This document shows, in pieces, positions 1 through 11,095 of a DNA stretch of 64,000 bases. The number at the start of each line of letters is the position of its first letter. Position 1 is the stretch's first letter. A program made the position numbers and the translations under genes. The stretch covers positions 120,501 through 184,500 of the forward strand of contig NPFB01000056.1 of NCBI GenBank assembly GCA_014084085.1, read 5' to 3'. This DNA is from Hondaea fermentalgiana (lineage: Eukaryota; Sar; Bigyra; Thraustochytrida; Thraustochytriidae). The notes under the pieces were generated by a model, which worked only from the letters and a program-made list of their open reading frames with translations, did not search any database and was not told the DNA's origin.

Positions 1-1
1 G

Positions 2-1735
2 CGCGGACATCGTTACTCGGTAGTGGGCCTGAACGGTACGGGCAAGTCGACCCTGCTGACGCGTGTTGCGGCGCGCGATATCGATGGCTTTCCTGATGAC
101 ATTACCGTGTACTTTGTGCAGCACGAGATTGTGGAGGACGAGCAACAGCTGAATGTGATTGACTACATGCAGCATGACGTCAAGTCGCAGGTGCAGTCCA
201 AGGAGAACAAGAAGCGCAAGGGCGGCAAGAAGTTCGAGGACCTGTACGACTTGAGCATGGAGCACATGCTCGAGGTGTTGCGCGAAGTTGGATTCACTGA
301 CACTCTTTTGCAGCAGCAGGTTTCGGCGCTTTCTGGTGGCTGGAAGATGCGCCTTGCGATCGCGCGCTCGATGCTGTACATGCCGGACCTCTTGCTCCTG
401 GATGAGCCTACCAACCATTTGGACGCCGCCGCTCTGGACTGGCTGCAAAAGTACCTTGCCGGTCTCGAGGGCACGACGATTGTACTGGTTTCGCATGACT
501 ACGACTTTGTGGACTACGTTGCGACGGATATCATCCACTTGGCCGACCAGAAGCTGGCGTATTACCCGTTCGGTTTCACGCGTTTCCAGCAGGAGCGTCC
601 CGAGATTGTGGCGGCGCTGCCGAAGAAGGACGACAACGCCAAGAAGGACGGCGAGGAGGGCGGCAACGCTGGACTCTCTGCGATCGAGCTCATGGCCAAG
701 GCCGCGACGGATGAGAACGCGGCAGCCCTGACTTCGGGCATCAAGCCGATTCGCTTCCCGGAGGGCTCCAAGCTTGAGGGCGTTACGCATCGCGGCAAGC
801 CCGTTGCGCAGCTGACCAAGGTGACGTACGGCTACCCGGGCACGGACAAGATCATCTTCAACGATGTGACAGTGAAGCTGACTCTGAACAGCCGCGTGGC
901 GATTTTGGGTCCCAACGGTGCAGGCAAGAGTACTCTTTTGAAGCTGCTCGTGGGTGAGCTGGAGTTGGACGAGAAGCATGGCCATTTGGGCAAGTACTGG
1001 AAGCACCACAACCTGCGCACCGCGTACATTAGCCAACACTCTCTGCACCATCTGGAGAACCACCTTGAGGCGACGCCATGCCAGTACATTCAGGATCGCT
1101 TCTTTGAGGGTCGCGATAAGGAGGCCTCGAAGATGATCACGGTCAAGCTGGAGCCCGAGGACAAGGAGGCCATGGAGCGTTCGGGCGAGATTTGCGAAAT
1201 CATTTCGCGCGTGGTGCGGTCGAAGAAGCTGTACTATGAGGTGCGCAAGAACGGCCGCGCCGAAAAGGGCGCGAACCGCGACATGCGTTCGCTCGAGGAG
1301 CTCGAGAAGATGTCGGTGGACCACCCGCACGTGATCAAGCTGGTGCGTTTGTTTGACGAGGAGCTCAAGTTTGCGGCATCGGGTGCGGATCTGCGTCCGG
1401 TGACGACGCCTGAATTCATCAAGCACCTTGCGGAGTTTGGCATTGATTCAGAGATTGCGCAACGCAAGGTCCGCTGGATGTCCGGCGGTCAGCGCGCTCG
1501 TCTTGTTCTCGCTGCGGCCATGTGGACCTGCCCGCACATGATCATTCTTGATGAGCCGACCAACTATTTGGATCAGGACACTGTCGCGGCGCTCACGTAC
1601 GCACTCAAGACCTTTCGCGGTTCTGTCGTTCTCATTAGCCATCACCAAGGTTTTGTTGATGCTGTGGCCAACGAGAAGTGGCATCTTGAGAACGGTACGC
1701 TTCGCGTCGAGTCTCTCAAGACCGACAAGAAGTAA
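2..1735 (+). CDS. eEF3/New1-like ABC-F ATPase, 3' part of gene
   Basis: The frame is open to the left edge, so the 5' end lies outside the window; the GTG at 23 lies inside the first Walker A loop and is not a start. Two ABC cassettes are visible: Walker A GLNGTGKST, signature LSGGW and Walker B LLLLDEPTNHLD, then Walker A GPNGAGKST, signature MSGGQ and IILDEPTNYLD. Between Walker A and the signature of cassette 2 there is an insertion around GEICEIISRVVRSKKLYYEV, at the place where fungal eEF3 and New1 carry a chromodomain-like insert. The second signature and Walker B also resemble eEF3 more than GCN20/ABCF1-3. The inferred role is an ATP-dependent ribosome-associated factor in the cytosol, in elongation or recycling. 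It lacks the very basic C-terminal tail of yeast eEF3 and ends shortly after cassette 2. The missing N-terminus (HEAT repeats or not) would separate eEF3, eEF3-like and New1. Confidence 0.88.
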   Translation, partial: RGHRYSVVGLNGTGKSTLLTRVAARDIDGFPDDITVYFVQHEIVEDEQQLNVIDYMQHDVKSQVQSKENKKRKGGKKFEDLYDLSMEHMLEVLREVGFTDTLLQQQVSALSGGWKMRLAIARSMLYMPDLLLLDEPTNHLDAAALDWLQKYLAGLEGTTIVLVSHDYDFVDYVATDIIHLADQKLAYYPFGFTRFQQERPEIVAALPKKDDNAKKDGEEGGNAGLSAIELMAKAATDENAAALTSGIKPIRFPEGSKLEGVTHRGKPVAQLTKVTYGYPGTDKIIFNDVTVKLTLNSRVAILGPNGAGKSTLLKLLVGELELDEKHGHLGKYWKHHNLRTAYISQHSLHHLENHLEATPCQYIQDRFFEGRDKEASKMITVKLEPEDKEAMERSGEICEIISRVVRSKKLYYEVRKNGRAEKGANRDMRSLEELEKMSVDHPHVIKLVRLFDEELKFAASGADLRPVTTPEFIKHLAEFGIDSEIAQRKVRWMSGGQRARLVLAAAMWTCPHMIILDEPTNYLDQDTVAALTYALKTFRGSVVLISHHQGFVDAVANEKWHLENGTLRVESLKTDKK

Positions 1736-2230
1736 ATGTTTGTTTTCTGTGCGACTTTTTCCGGCTCGCTCAAATCTTTTCTCTTTCTCTCGCCTCTGTC
1801 CCTTGAGGCTCTATAGCTTAGCAACTTTTGACTGAATCAACGCATGCATGTCGAGTCTTTTATCTTTAGCTGTTCTTTTGTTTCGTATTGGCTGTGTGAG
1901 AGTGACAAGGTTTTTTTTGGTGATTTTGTTCCGTGCGAATGCAAAGACTATCAGGCTGCATAATGTGCACTGGGATTACAGCAGCTTACCTCCTGGCGTC
2001 AAGGTGATTTTAATCTCATCGTGGCGGGCATCGTCGATGATTCTGTCAACCTTTCTCCTGGTCGAAAAGACGAGTCCGAGGTTGTTCCCACGTTTTGAGA
2101 TCTTCTCTCAAGATATTTGTTGCACTGTCTGTCAAGGAAACTTGCAAGGAAGAGGAGCGAGATGTTTGGATTCGTTGGAAAATGTCTCAAAAATGCTAAT
2201 CAAAAATGTACACAGGTTGAATCGCGGTGT
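1736..2230. other. convergent spacer
   Basis: This is the spacer between the 3' ends of the ABC-F gene (+) and the poly-Q/N gene (-). It holds T-rich sequence just after the ABC-F stop. No coding frame with protein-like composition is seen. Confidence 0.6.
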
Positions 2231-3621
2231 CTAGTTGTTGGTGAGGTATGCACGAATTGCAGCCTCCATTGCTGCGCTCTGGTGATGCTGCTGTTGTTGT
2301 TGTTGTTGTCGTTGTGGCTGATGCTGCTGTTGCTGCTGCTGCTGCTGGAAGAAGAAGGCAGGATGCTGGCCATTGAGCTGCTGTAGGGCCATGAGCTTTT
2401 CAACAGAGTTATGGTTGTTGTTGTTGTTTTGTTGCTGCTGTTGCAAGAGCTGCTGTTGGAAAAACTGTTGCTGCTGTTGTTGTTGCTGCTGCATATTGCC
2501 ATTGTTGTTGAACATTCCGAGAGACTGGAGCTTCATTTGCATTTGAAGCTGCTGGAGCTGCTCCGGAGAGAAATGGGCGAACTGTTGCTGCTGCGGCGAA
2601 AGGGTCGGCGAGCTTCTGTTGTTGTTGTTGTTGTTGTTGTTGTTGTCTTTGCTGTTGGTGTTGGTATTCCCGGTGTTGGCGGGCGACCACTGAGAAGGCT
2701 TGGGAGCCTGCTGCTGCTGTTGGTTCTCAAGCTTGATGCCTTGTTGCTGTTGTTGTTGTTGTTGCTGCTGCTGTTGCATGCTGTAGAGCTGCGCGAGCAG
2801 AAGATCGCTGGGACTGGACGGTTTGAAGCCTGACATGGGGCTCGTGAAATTCGCGTTGCCAAGCGCGGGCACGGGCGAGGCAGTGGGCGAGGGCGATACA
2901 GCCGTAATAGTGGAGGCCACTGACGCGGGGGAAGCGGCCGGGGAGAGGTACTTTTGCAGCATTGCGTGGAGATTGGCAGCCGTGGAAGCCGCAACCTCTT
3001 CTGCAGAAGCGGGGGAGTTCGTGGACGGTGAAAAATTTGCGGAGTTGAGGTTGTTGTTGTTGTTCATGTTGCCTTGGGCGAGACCAAGTCCTGCGCCTCC
3101 CTTGGCGAGGAACTGAGACGCGACCGAGGTCTGAATAGGAAATGGGCGCATGCTTGCCATGGCCAGCTGCGGGGGCATGGGGCCGGAGGGATTGAATCCG
3201 GAAAGCTTTGCATTCTTTGCGGCAGCGTTGGACATGGCGCGGTTTGCAGAGTCCTGGGACTCTGCGCCCGAGGCAGAGACAAAAGAGCGGCTGCAGCAGC
3301 CACCCTCGGCGCCGAAATAGCGGTCGCAGGACTCTTTGCAGACCGCATTGGTCGTGTCGATGCCGATGGAGCGCGCGACGCGATTCCTGCTCTGCGAATA
3401 GCCGACGTTTTCGAGGGTGATGAGGTCACCAACGTGGAAGATGTGCTCGCGGTAGGCCTCGGGAGGCTTGTAGAAGCCGCTATCGGCGGGATCGGCCGGG
3501 TTGGTAAGGAAGACGGCGAGTTTCTCGCCCCATTTGGCAACACGCGTGACCTTGTAGGCGACCTGAAGCTTGAGTCGCTTCATGTCCCGGGGCGGGCACT
3601 TGCCAACGCTCGAGGTGGATA

Positions 3622-3656
<35 letters not shown>

Positions 3657-3994
3657 CCAGCAGAACTGCTCGAGGGGTCCTTGCGAAGACGCTTGGGCTT
3701 GGCGTTGGGGGAGGAGACGTGGGAAAATTTCTTGCCACCGGCACTGGGGGCCTCGGTGTCGTCTGTGCTCTTGCGTTTGCCCGGTGTTGCAGGCGATGCT
3801 GGCCTTTCATGTGCCTCGGTCTCCGAGGGCGAAGGCGGGAGCTGCATTCTGCCGGAGAGCAGAGCTGCTGCCTCTTCCTCGGCGCAGCTGGGAGACCCCA
3901 TCTTGCTGCTCGTGCTGCTGATGCTGTTCGCGCCGAAGGGTAGGTTCGTAGAGTACGCAAGCGTGCTGACGCTCATCAACGACAACGCCAACAA
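2231..3994 (-). CDS. poly-Q/poly-N protein with one conserved-looking globular segment
   Basis: The frame encodes 587 residues. The first ATG gives a hydrophobic-looking start; an in-frame ATG at 3901 (MGSPSCAEEE) is an equally good start. The N-terminal third is Ser/Pro/Lys-rich, with KPKRLRKD as a possible nuclear localisation signal, and holds an 11-residue Asn run. A compact segment at about residues 135-245 (MKRLKLQVAYKVTRVAKWGE, later HIFHVGDLITLENVGYSQSR and a Cys-containing stretch CKESCDRYFGAEGGCC) is the only non-repetitive part and looks like a small beta-rich domain. The C-terminal half is Pro/Ser/Ala-rich, then long Gln and Asn runs encoded by near-pure CAG/CAA and AAC repeats. 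The composition suggests a nuclear regulatory or prion-like protein, but I do not recognise the family. The Q/N runs are likely length-polymorphic. Confidence 0.7.
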
Positions 3995-4773
3995 CGGGCG
4001 ACCAAGAGCTACTTGGTCTGGTCTCGGTTCGTTTGGGTCCCTGCTCGGGGTTTGCGAAACCTTGTATGTAGCTCTTCTGGTCGAGTCTTTGTCTGCCTGT
4101 CACTCACCGCCTTCGACCGACTGACCTGCCCTTGCCAGTCAATACACGCCGCGGCCTCTAGCTCCGGACGCTCGCTCGCGTCTGCTGCCGCAACTGCTGC
4201 CCTCGCCTTGCGGCGCCGGGATGTTCCCGTACCGCAGCCGTGTCTCGCCTTGCTAGCTTGCTAGCTAGCTTGCTTGCTTGCCGATTCGAGATCAGCCAGC
4301 CCAGCCAGCGCGACACGCTCCAGCCTCGCTCGCTGGCTCGCTGGCTCGCGTGCGTGCGTGCGGTTTCTCTCTCCTCCGCTGCGCCTCGCGTTCGTCGCGC
4401 TCGCGTCGCTGAGCGAGGACCGGGTCCGAGGCCGGGTCCGAGCCGAGACCGCGCGCTCGAGCCTGGAGTTTGCTGCCTCGACGGCTTTGCTGTCCTTGCT
4501 TTCCTAGCTTTCTTGTTTGCTGTTTGCTCGCCAACTGCCGCCGCCGCTGCTGCTTTTCTCCGCGCTGCGTTGCGTTGCGTCGCGTTGCGTTGCGGCCGAA
4601 GTCTTGACGCGCGAGAAGGTTGTGTCGGTGCTTGTGCTTGCTTGCTGCGAGACCGCTACGAAGGCACGAATCGATCGCACGGTCGAAGGAAACAGACCAA
4701 CAAACAAACACGAGGCGAGGTGGGTGAGCGGCGAGGAGCGGGTAAGCCCTTTCTTTCCTTTCCTCTCCGCTGC

Positions 4774-4799
4774 TTTCCTTCCTTCCTTCCTTCCTTCCT
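4774..4799. repeat. (TTCC)n microsatellite
   Basis: About six uninterrupted TTCC units, upstream of the poly-Q/N gene. On that gene's coding strand the array is purine (GGAA). Confidence 0.85.
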
Positions 4800-5019
4800 C
4801 GCTCGCCCGCTGACTCTGGCTGGCCTCGCGTGGCTTCACGCCTGGCGAGGAGATGGCGCTGCTAAGCTCGCACGAGCGCACGCTGTGCCTGACGTCTCCT
4901 GTCGGCCCGCCGCGTCTCGTGCCGTGTCGTCGTCTCGTGTCGTCTCGTGTCGTCTCGTTTCGTCTCGCGCGAGAATCGTGTTTGGTGATTGCCGCCGGCG
5001 CTGGAGCCCGTGGCCAAAA

Positions 5020-5073
5020 CTTTCTTTTTCCTTCCTTTTTTCTATTTTTCTATTTTTTTTCTTTTCTTTTCTA
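5020..5073. repeat. homopyrimidine tract
   Basis: Almost pure T with scattered C on the + strand, ending before an A-rich AAAAAGAAA. It is the first of a series of such tracts in the desert. Confidence 0.8.
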
Positions 5074-7586
5074 AAAAGAAACATTCCCTTTCTTACGTTT
5101 GTTTTTACCCGCGTCTGGCTTGCCGGCTGGCTGCGGGTCAGCTAACCGGCAGCTAGGAATACGCAGACAGACTGATCTTTTTATTTTTTAGTATTACTCC
5201 ATTCAAGTTTTTTTTTGAATTCTTTTGTTCCCCACAGTGGCCGGTCCGGGGCGGCTGCTTGCTTTGGCCCCCTCAGCTGCGCGGCCCCCTCCCTCTTTAC
5301 TCCCTGTAGTCGGCGCCACCCGCCACCAGCCGTACGTGATCCCACGCCTGCTCCCCGACCCGCAGCGGCCACAGCCGCCGTGATCGCGTCGCCTGGCTGC
5401 GGGAGGGGCAGCCCTCTCGCCCGTCCGCCCGCCCGGCTCCTCCCTTCCTCCCGCGGCCTCCGCATCAACAACCAAGTGCGCTGCGGGCCCACCCGCCTCG
5501 CACGCGCGGCCCGCCTGCTTCCAGCCCGCGCCGCCTGTCTATCATGCATTCCCCGCAGCCGGACGCGGGCACGAGCCCCGGCGCAGCGCCCGCTCGCGCG
5601 CGACCGCGCGCTGCCTCTTTCCATTTCCTCTATTTCGTCGCAGCGCACCTCGCCGCTTCCACGCCACCACTCGACCCATCGGCCAGGCCTTGCTCGTGGC
5701 TGGCGGCCGCCCGTCTTGCGGTAGCGCAAGCGCCAGCCTGCGCCGTAGCCCCGCCTGGCGCAAGCAGCGCACCCTGCCCTCACACGCCGTCAAGCAAGTG
5801 CGCGCGCAGTGCCACGCTCCCCGGCGCACAGTGCGCCGCTGGCGATGCTCGATGCCCTGCTCTGCTCTGCCGTGGCGGCTCTGCTGCACTCCGCTCTCCG
5901 CTGTTTGCGAGCAGCCTGGCGCCGCGGGCGCGAGGGGCTGCTCCTGCTGCTGCTGCTGCTGCCAGGGTTGCTGTTGCTCCGTCGCGTCGCGGCGCGCAGC
6001 AGCAGAACGAGGGGAGGGCGAGAGCCGCTCGGCAATCCTGCTCGCCCGGTCCCTTGTGCCCGGCCTCGGCCTCGCACGCGCGCAGGCACAGAAGGAGGCA
6101 AGGAAGCAAAGCAACTGCAAGCATGCGAGCACGCACGCTGCTACGCACGACTTCTTTCTTTTCGCCCGCCACTTCACGTTCCTTCGTTCGTTCGTTCTAT
6201 TGATCGACCGCACCGATCATTCGTTCGATGAATCGATGAATCCTGATCACTGCTGGCAGTGTAGACGATGCCCAGGCAAGCAAGTAAGCAAGCAAGCGAG
6301 CAAGCGAGCAAGCTCAATTTCTTTTCGACGCTTATTCAAGCCTTCGTTCGTGCGTCGCAGGCCTGGTGCCGGTCCTCCTCTTCTGCATCGTTTGTCCGTG
6401 CGTACGTGCGCGCGTGCTTGCTCGCCGCCTCCCTTCCTCTCTCTCTCCCGCCTCGCCGTACTTGCTTGCCCCCGGCGAGTACTCACTCTCTCACTCACGC
6501 GCTCACTCAACCCGCACCGCACCGTGACTAATGTCGACACCGCTCGTTCTGGCCGCCGTGAATCCTGGCGCTCCTTCTCTCCTTCACACGACCGATCATC
6601 AACCAGCGGTGCTGACAGCATGCAGCTGTAGCCATCATCCTGCGCGCAGGCCTGCGCGGGTGCCGGAGGCGGGTCCCGCGATGCGCGTACGATGGCCAGA
6701 TTTCTTTCTTTCTTTCTTTCTTTGACCCGGCCTGGCCGAGCGCCATGGGTCTTGGGTATCATTTATTCATCCAAGCATCCACAATTGGTGTCGATTCAAA
6801 CGGTGGTGCGCCAACCTCGCCTCCGGGCGCTCTGCCGATCGCCTCGCATGGCGCAGCATCCGGTTCGCACCTTCGCGGCCTCGCCGTCAATCTCGCGCGA
6901 CCGACGAACGAATGAACGTAAGCTTGCGGAACGAATGGACGCGCTCCGCCTCCCTGCCTCCGGCGGGGGTCGACACGCCACGGTGCGTGCATCTGCTCTG
7001 CTCTGCTTTGCTCCGCTCTGCATTCAACACAAGCTCGCCAGGCCGCAGCAGCTCGAACGAGGCCGCCCGGGCCGCGAGGAGGAGCGGCTTCCGCAGCTTC
7101 GTCGCGGCCCGCAGCCCGGGACCGTGGCGTCTTTGCCTCCGTTTCCAAGTTCTGCGCCTCTGCCAGCGTGACAGACAGACAGTCGGAGAACAGACGACAG
7201 CGCAGAGAGAGCACGGCTTCGCTGCTCCCGACCGATCCTTGGCCGCAGACAAACGCCTGCCCTGACGTGCGAGCAATGCGCAGAGCCAAGCAGGGCCAGC
7301 GCAGTGCAGCGCGGTCGGCGGCCAGGCTGAGGCAGGGACCGAGAGCGAGCGCACTTTGCCCTGCTGTGACTCTCCCGATCTCACTTGGATCGCCATGGCT
7401 GGCGGCCAACGCTGCGGCCACCCAGGAGAGAAAAACCTGCAGCAGCTGCGGCCGCACGCACGGGACCAGCTTTCCTCGCTTGGTCTGCCTGCAACTTCTG
7501 CAGACTTTTGCCTTGCGATTGTATCCTGGTCATCGATCTTGTGTTCCGTGCAAGCCCATTTCCGTGGGTAGGTCACGGTAGGCGGC

Positions 7587-7698
7587 TTTTTATTTTCCTT
7601 TTCTTCCTTTCTTTTCCCGTCTTTCTTTTTCTTTCTTTTTCTTTCTTTTTCTTTCTTTCTTGCTTTTTTTTCTTTCTTTTTTTTCTTTTCCCCCCTTT
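7587..7698. repeat. 110-bp homopyrimidine tract with (TTTTTC) periodicity
   Basis: This is an almost unbroken T/C run containing four consecutive TTTCTTTTTC-like units. It can form triplex or H-DNA in principle. Confidence 0.85.
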
Positions 7699-8940
7699 CG
7701 TTCAGCAGGGGTCCTGCGCAGCCGCAGCCGCCCCTGCCTACTTCAAAGAACGCCGCGCCTGTGTCTTCCACGGCGCGCGAGGTTGAACTGTGGGGAGCGG
7801 CTTTCGTAGTCGACCCGAGGGGCACCGCACCGCAGCGGGCAGGGCCGTCGCTGGCCCATTGCTTTCTGCCTGCTGCGTGCAAGGCTTGCTCGATTGCAGG
7901 GCTTTTGCTTGCTTGCTTTCTTGCTTGCTTGCAGTTTCGTGCGGGCTTTTTTGGCTGCGTGCAGCCAGGCGTGTTGGCCTGCAGGGACGCCCAGGATTGC
8001 GCATGGACGCACACACGCATGCAAGCATGAGCGTGGTAGAATGTGCTAGTCGTGCACTAGGCAAGGACGGAGTCACGGGAGGGCGCGAGGGACGGTCCTG
8101 CATGCATTCGCGTACTACGCATCTTGTCTTAGTGGTTAACACGCGCGCGATGCGAGTTGTATCGCTCGATTGGCAAGCCTTTACAGAAAGCGCATGCCTT
8201 AGCGTCGATTGCCATCCGAGCAGCTGCAGCATGCCTTTCTCGTAATCAAATAAACGTGGCGCGGCGCGGCGCGACGCGACGCGATGCGTCGCAACAAAAC
8301 GGAAGCATGGCAGCCTGACGCTAGCAGCCCTCTCTGCCAGTGTCTTGTGCACACGTGTAGTGTTGATCGTCTAGCGTTGTTCTTTCCGTTGCGTCTGAGT
8401 CTTGGAATCAGCCATGGAGCCTCTCTCTCGGTACAGACGGCAAGCATTTTGGCCATTGGAGAACTCGTGGTAGTGTTTTGAAAATTAAAATCTCATTCCG
8501 CTGCTGCCGCTTTGCAAACCTACTTACCAGGAAAGGTCGATCAGCCATCCATGGTCGAAGGAAGGGGTTCCGAGATCTTTTTGTCTTTTTTGTTCCTGAC
8601 AGTGAGCATCCATCAACCAAAATCAACAACTGTCAATCAACTCGCCGCCTCTGCCGTTAATTTTTTAGCGCAAAATAAGACGAGCCCGTCGCTGTCGCCG
8701 TCCATGGTCCTAGTTTTCGCGGTGTAGCAGGTTTTCGAAATCAAAATCAACCCATCAAAGGCCACAGAAATAAACGAACGCCTGCGAGGGCGAGCTACTC
8801 TCGCTAGCCCTTACCGCACGTGGACCATTGAACCGCGTCCGGGTCCAGACCCGGTCCCGTCTCTGCATCCGCAGCCCCGCGCGCGCACTTGACAGTTGCA
8901 GTTGTTGTTGCCGCCGTCCCCTCTTTTTTTCTTCTTTCTT

Positions 8941-8997
8941 TTTTCTTTCTCGTCTGCGTGCTTGCGTGCTTGCGTGCTTGCGTGCTTGCTTGCTCCT
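8941..8997. repeat. (CGTGCTTG)n / (CTTG)n microsatellite
   Basis: Four CGTGCTTG octamers grade into CTTG tetramers, directly after a T-rich tract at 8921-8950. Confidence 0.8.
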
Positions 8998-9710
8998 TTG
9001 GCTCACTCTCTCGCGTCAACGTGCGGTATCACCAACCATTTGAGCGTGTGTGGCGCAGCGGCGAAACACAGTCGGAGCCGGAGCGTGTCTCTTTGTGCAT
9101 GCGCACACCTATCATATAACTCAGCCATCAGTCCTTCATCGGCCATGGCAGCAGCTATAGGCTAGGCGTACGATCGAGACAATCAAACGAACGTCGGCCA
9201 GCCACCGAGGCCAGCAAAAGAGCTTGCTTGCCAGACGACGTATGCATTGATCGATCGATCGACCAATTGCGGACGTACTAGCGAGCCTTTTTTTTCCGCT
9301 CTCCAGACGGAACCACCCACTTGGCTGAAGGCTACCCTGACTCTCGCCAAGGCCAGCGGAATATAGTCCACCACCAAAGGTAATTCACACAGAGCGAGCG
9401 CTGCTGCTGCTGCCCGTGAACTTTGGTGTGATGCGGGACGCAATGCAAGGGGATGGGATGGTCCAACCCTTGGTCTCCGACGCTACCTCCGCCGTCGCAG
9501 CCGCCGCGCGCGGAGCAGGGTTGGCGGCGGCACGACGACGGCTCCAGGCCCGCAGAGGTAGGCAAACTCTCGCCCAAACGCTCGCGCCTTTAGGGTCCGC
9601 CACAGCCCGGAGGCAAGGACGCCAGTAGGAAGCAGGGAAAGACAAGGGCCCGCAGGCTTTCAGCCCTTGCTAAGAGGCAGGGCGCAGGGGAGAGAGAGGC
9701 AGGAGGCCTC

Positions 9711-9796
9711 TTTCCTTTCATTTTTTTTTCTTTTTCTTTTCTTTTCTTTTATTCTATTTTCTTTCTTTTTCCTTTTTTATTGCTTTTCTTTCTTGT
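9711..9796. repeat. homopyrimidine tract
   Basis: T-rich with isolated C, A and G on the + strand. It is of the same type as 7587-7698. Confidence 0.8.
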
Positions 9797-10734
9797 TTGT
9801 GGTTGGTGTTTTCATTCGTAGTGTTGCCATGGAGCAAGCTACCTGCTCCGCGGTAGGAAGCGGAGCCACTGGCCTCGGGCCGTCTCTGCAGGCAGGCAGA
9901 GCGCCCGCACAGGCACGCCTCGCTTCGCCTCTCGCAACGCAGCCTGCGCTGCAGCCTGTGCTGCTGCAACTGGCCGTCCAGCCAGACTGCGATGATCTTT
10001 GAAGGACGGTCCGATCGCTCGCTCGCTCGGCCCGCACGTCACTCGATTGATCGGCCGCCTCCAGCCCAACCATCGATCGCAGCCTCGCAGCCAGCCAGCA
10101 CGCCGCGGAACGCCGTTCAATCGCGCGCACTGTCGCCGTGCGTGCGTGCGTGCGTGCACCCCGCCATGGCGCAAGAACGAAGCGCCGGTCCGCGGCGCGC
10201 CGGCGCTCGGGGCGCCTCGAGGTGGCAAAACGCGCGTGGCGGCGGCACATCGCGCGAGGCGGGCAGCGCGTGCACCGTGGCATGGCGTCACTCGAGTCCG
10301 ATTCAGCGCCGCTCGTGCCCCGCACCCGCTCCCGCAGCTCCGCAGCGGGACCCGCTGAGTCAAGCTGCTGCATACAAATCGTTTCTGTTGCGCCTTCAAT
10401 AGAGTCCGCCTGTGTTTAGTATGTGTGCGCCAACGCTGCTCCGTCTGCTTCTACTCGCGTCGCGGCAGTGGCTTGGCACCAACGTCGCCGCCGCCGCGGC
10501 GTCGGCTGCTTCTTGGCTCTTTCCCCGGCCGCGCGGTGCGTCGCAAGCGAGCGAGCGAGCGGGGCCTGCGGTTTACTGGCGAGACGAGCGGCAAGGGGCG
10601 GGCGGGCTGGCTGGCAGCCCGGTGTGCGTCAGTCGGTCACTCAGCTGAGGGTCTTTTTCGGCACACGGACGCTTTCGTTAGCAAGCGGCGGCATTCGAGT
10701 CGCGAATGTACTTTGAAAGCTAACAGCCTGCCAG

Positions 10735-10850
10735 AAAGGAAGGATGAAAGAAATGAACGAAAAGGCAAGGCGGAAGAAAGAAAGAATGAATGAGGAAAAC
10801 AAAGAAAGCAAGAAACGAAGAAACAAAGAACGCTCTTTCGTTGCCTATTT
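10735..10850. repeat. purine-rich tract
   Basis: An A/G-rich stretch (GGAAGGATGAAAGAAATGAA and similar). It is the opposite orientation to most tracts in the desert. Confidence 0.7.
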
Positions 10851-11048
10851 GCCAAGGTAGGCGGTGCTCAGACCTAAACAATCTTCCCCGTCTCGCTCAG
10901 CTCTTCTTGAGCTTCTCTCCGCTCCCATACCAACCCTCCAACCAATCGACCGACCAACCGACGTGGTCGCTCGCCCGAGGGCCTAAACCGTCCGGGCCGT
11001 CTCCGCCGCTCTTCCGCGGCACTCCTCGGTACATTCTTTCTGCCGCGC

Positions 11049-11049
<1 letters not shown>

Positions 11050-11094
<45 letters not shown>
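11050..11094. repeat. (AAGC)11 microsatellite
   Basis: About eleven perfect tandem AAGC units. The reverse-complement motif (GCTT) forms an equally long array at 45628-45673 in front of the TTL-like gene. Confidence 0.95.

Positions 11095-11095
<1 letters not shown>

Noticed and set aside
4240..5145. 301-codon + frame in the desert
   Set aside because: The translation is Leu/Ala/Arg/Ser repeats from tetranucleotide arrays, with no domain and equally open frames on the other strand.
8110..8150. tRNA-like box A (TTAGTGGTTAAC)
   Set aside because: No box B and no cloverleaf can be folded around it.
11050..11094. CRISPR-like array
   Set aside because: A pure 4-bp tandem repeat with no spacers, in a nuclear eukaryotic context.
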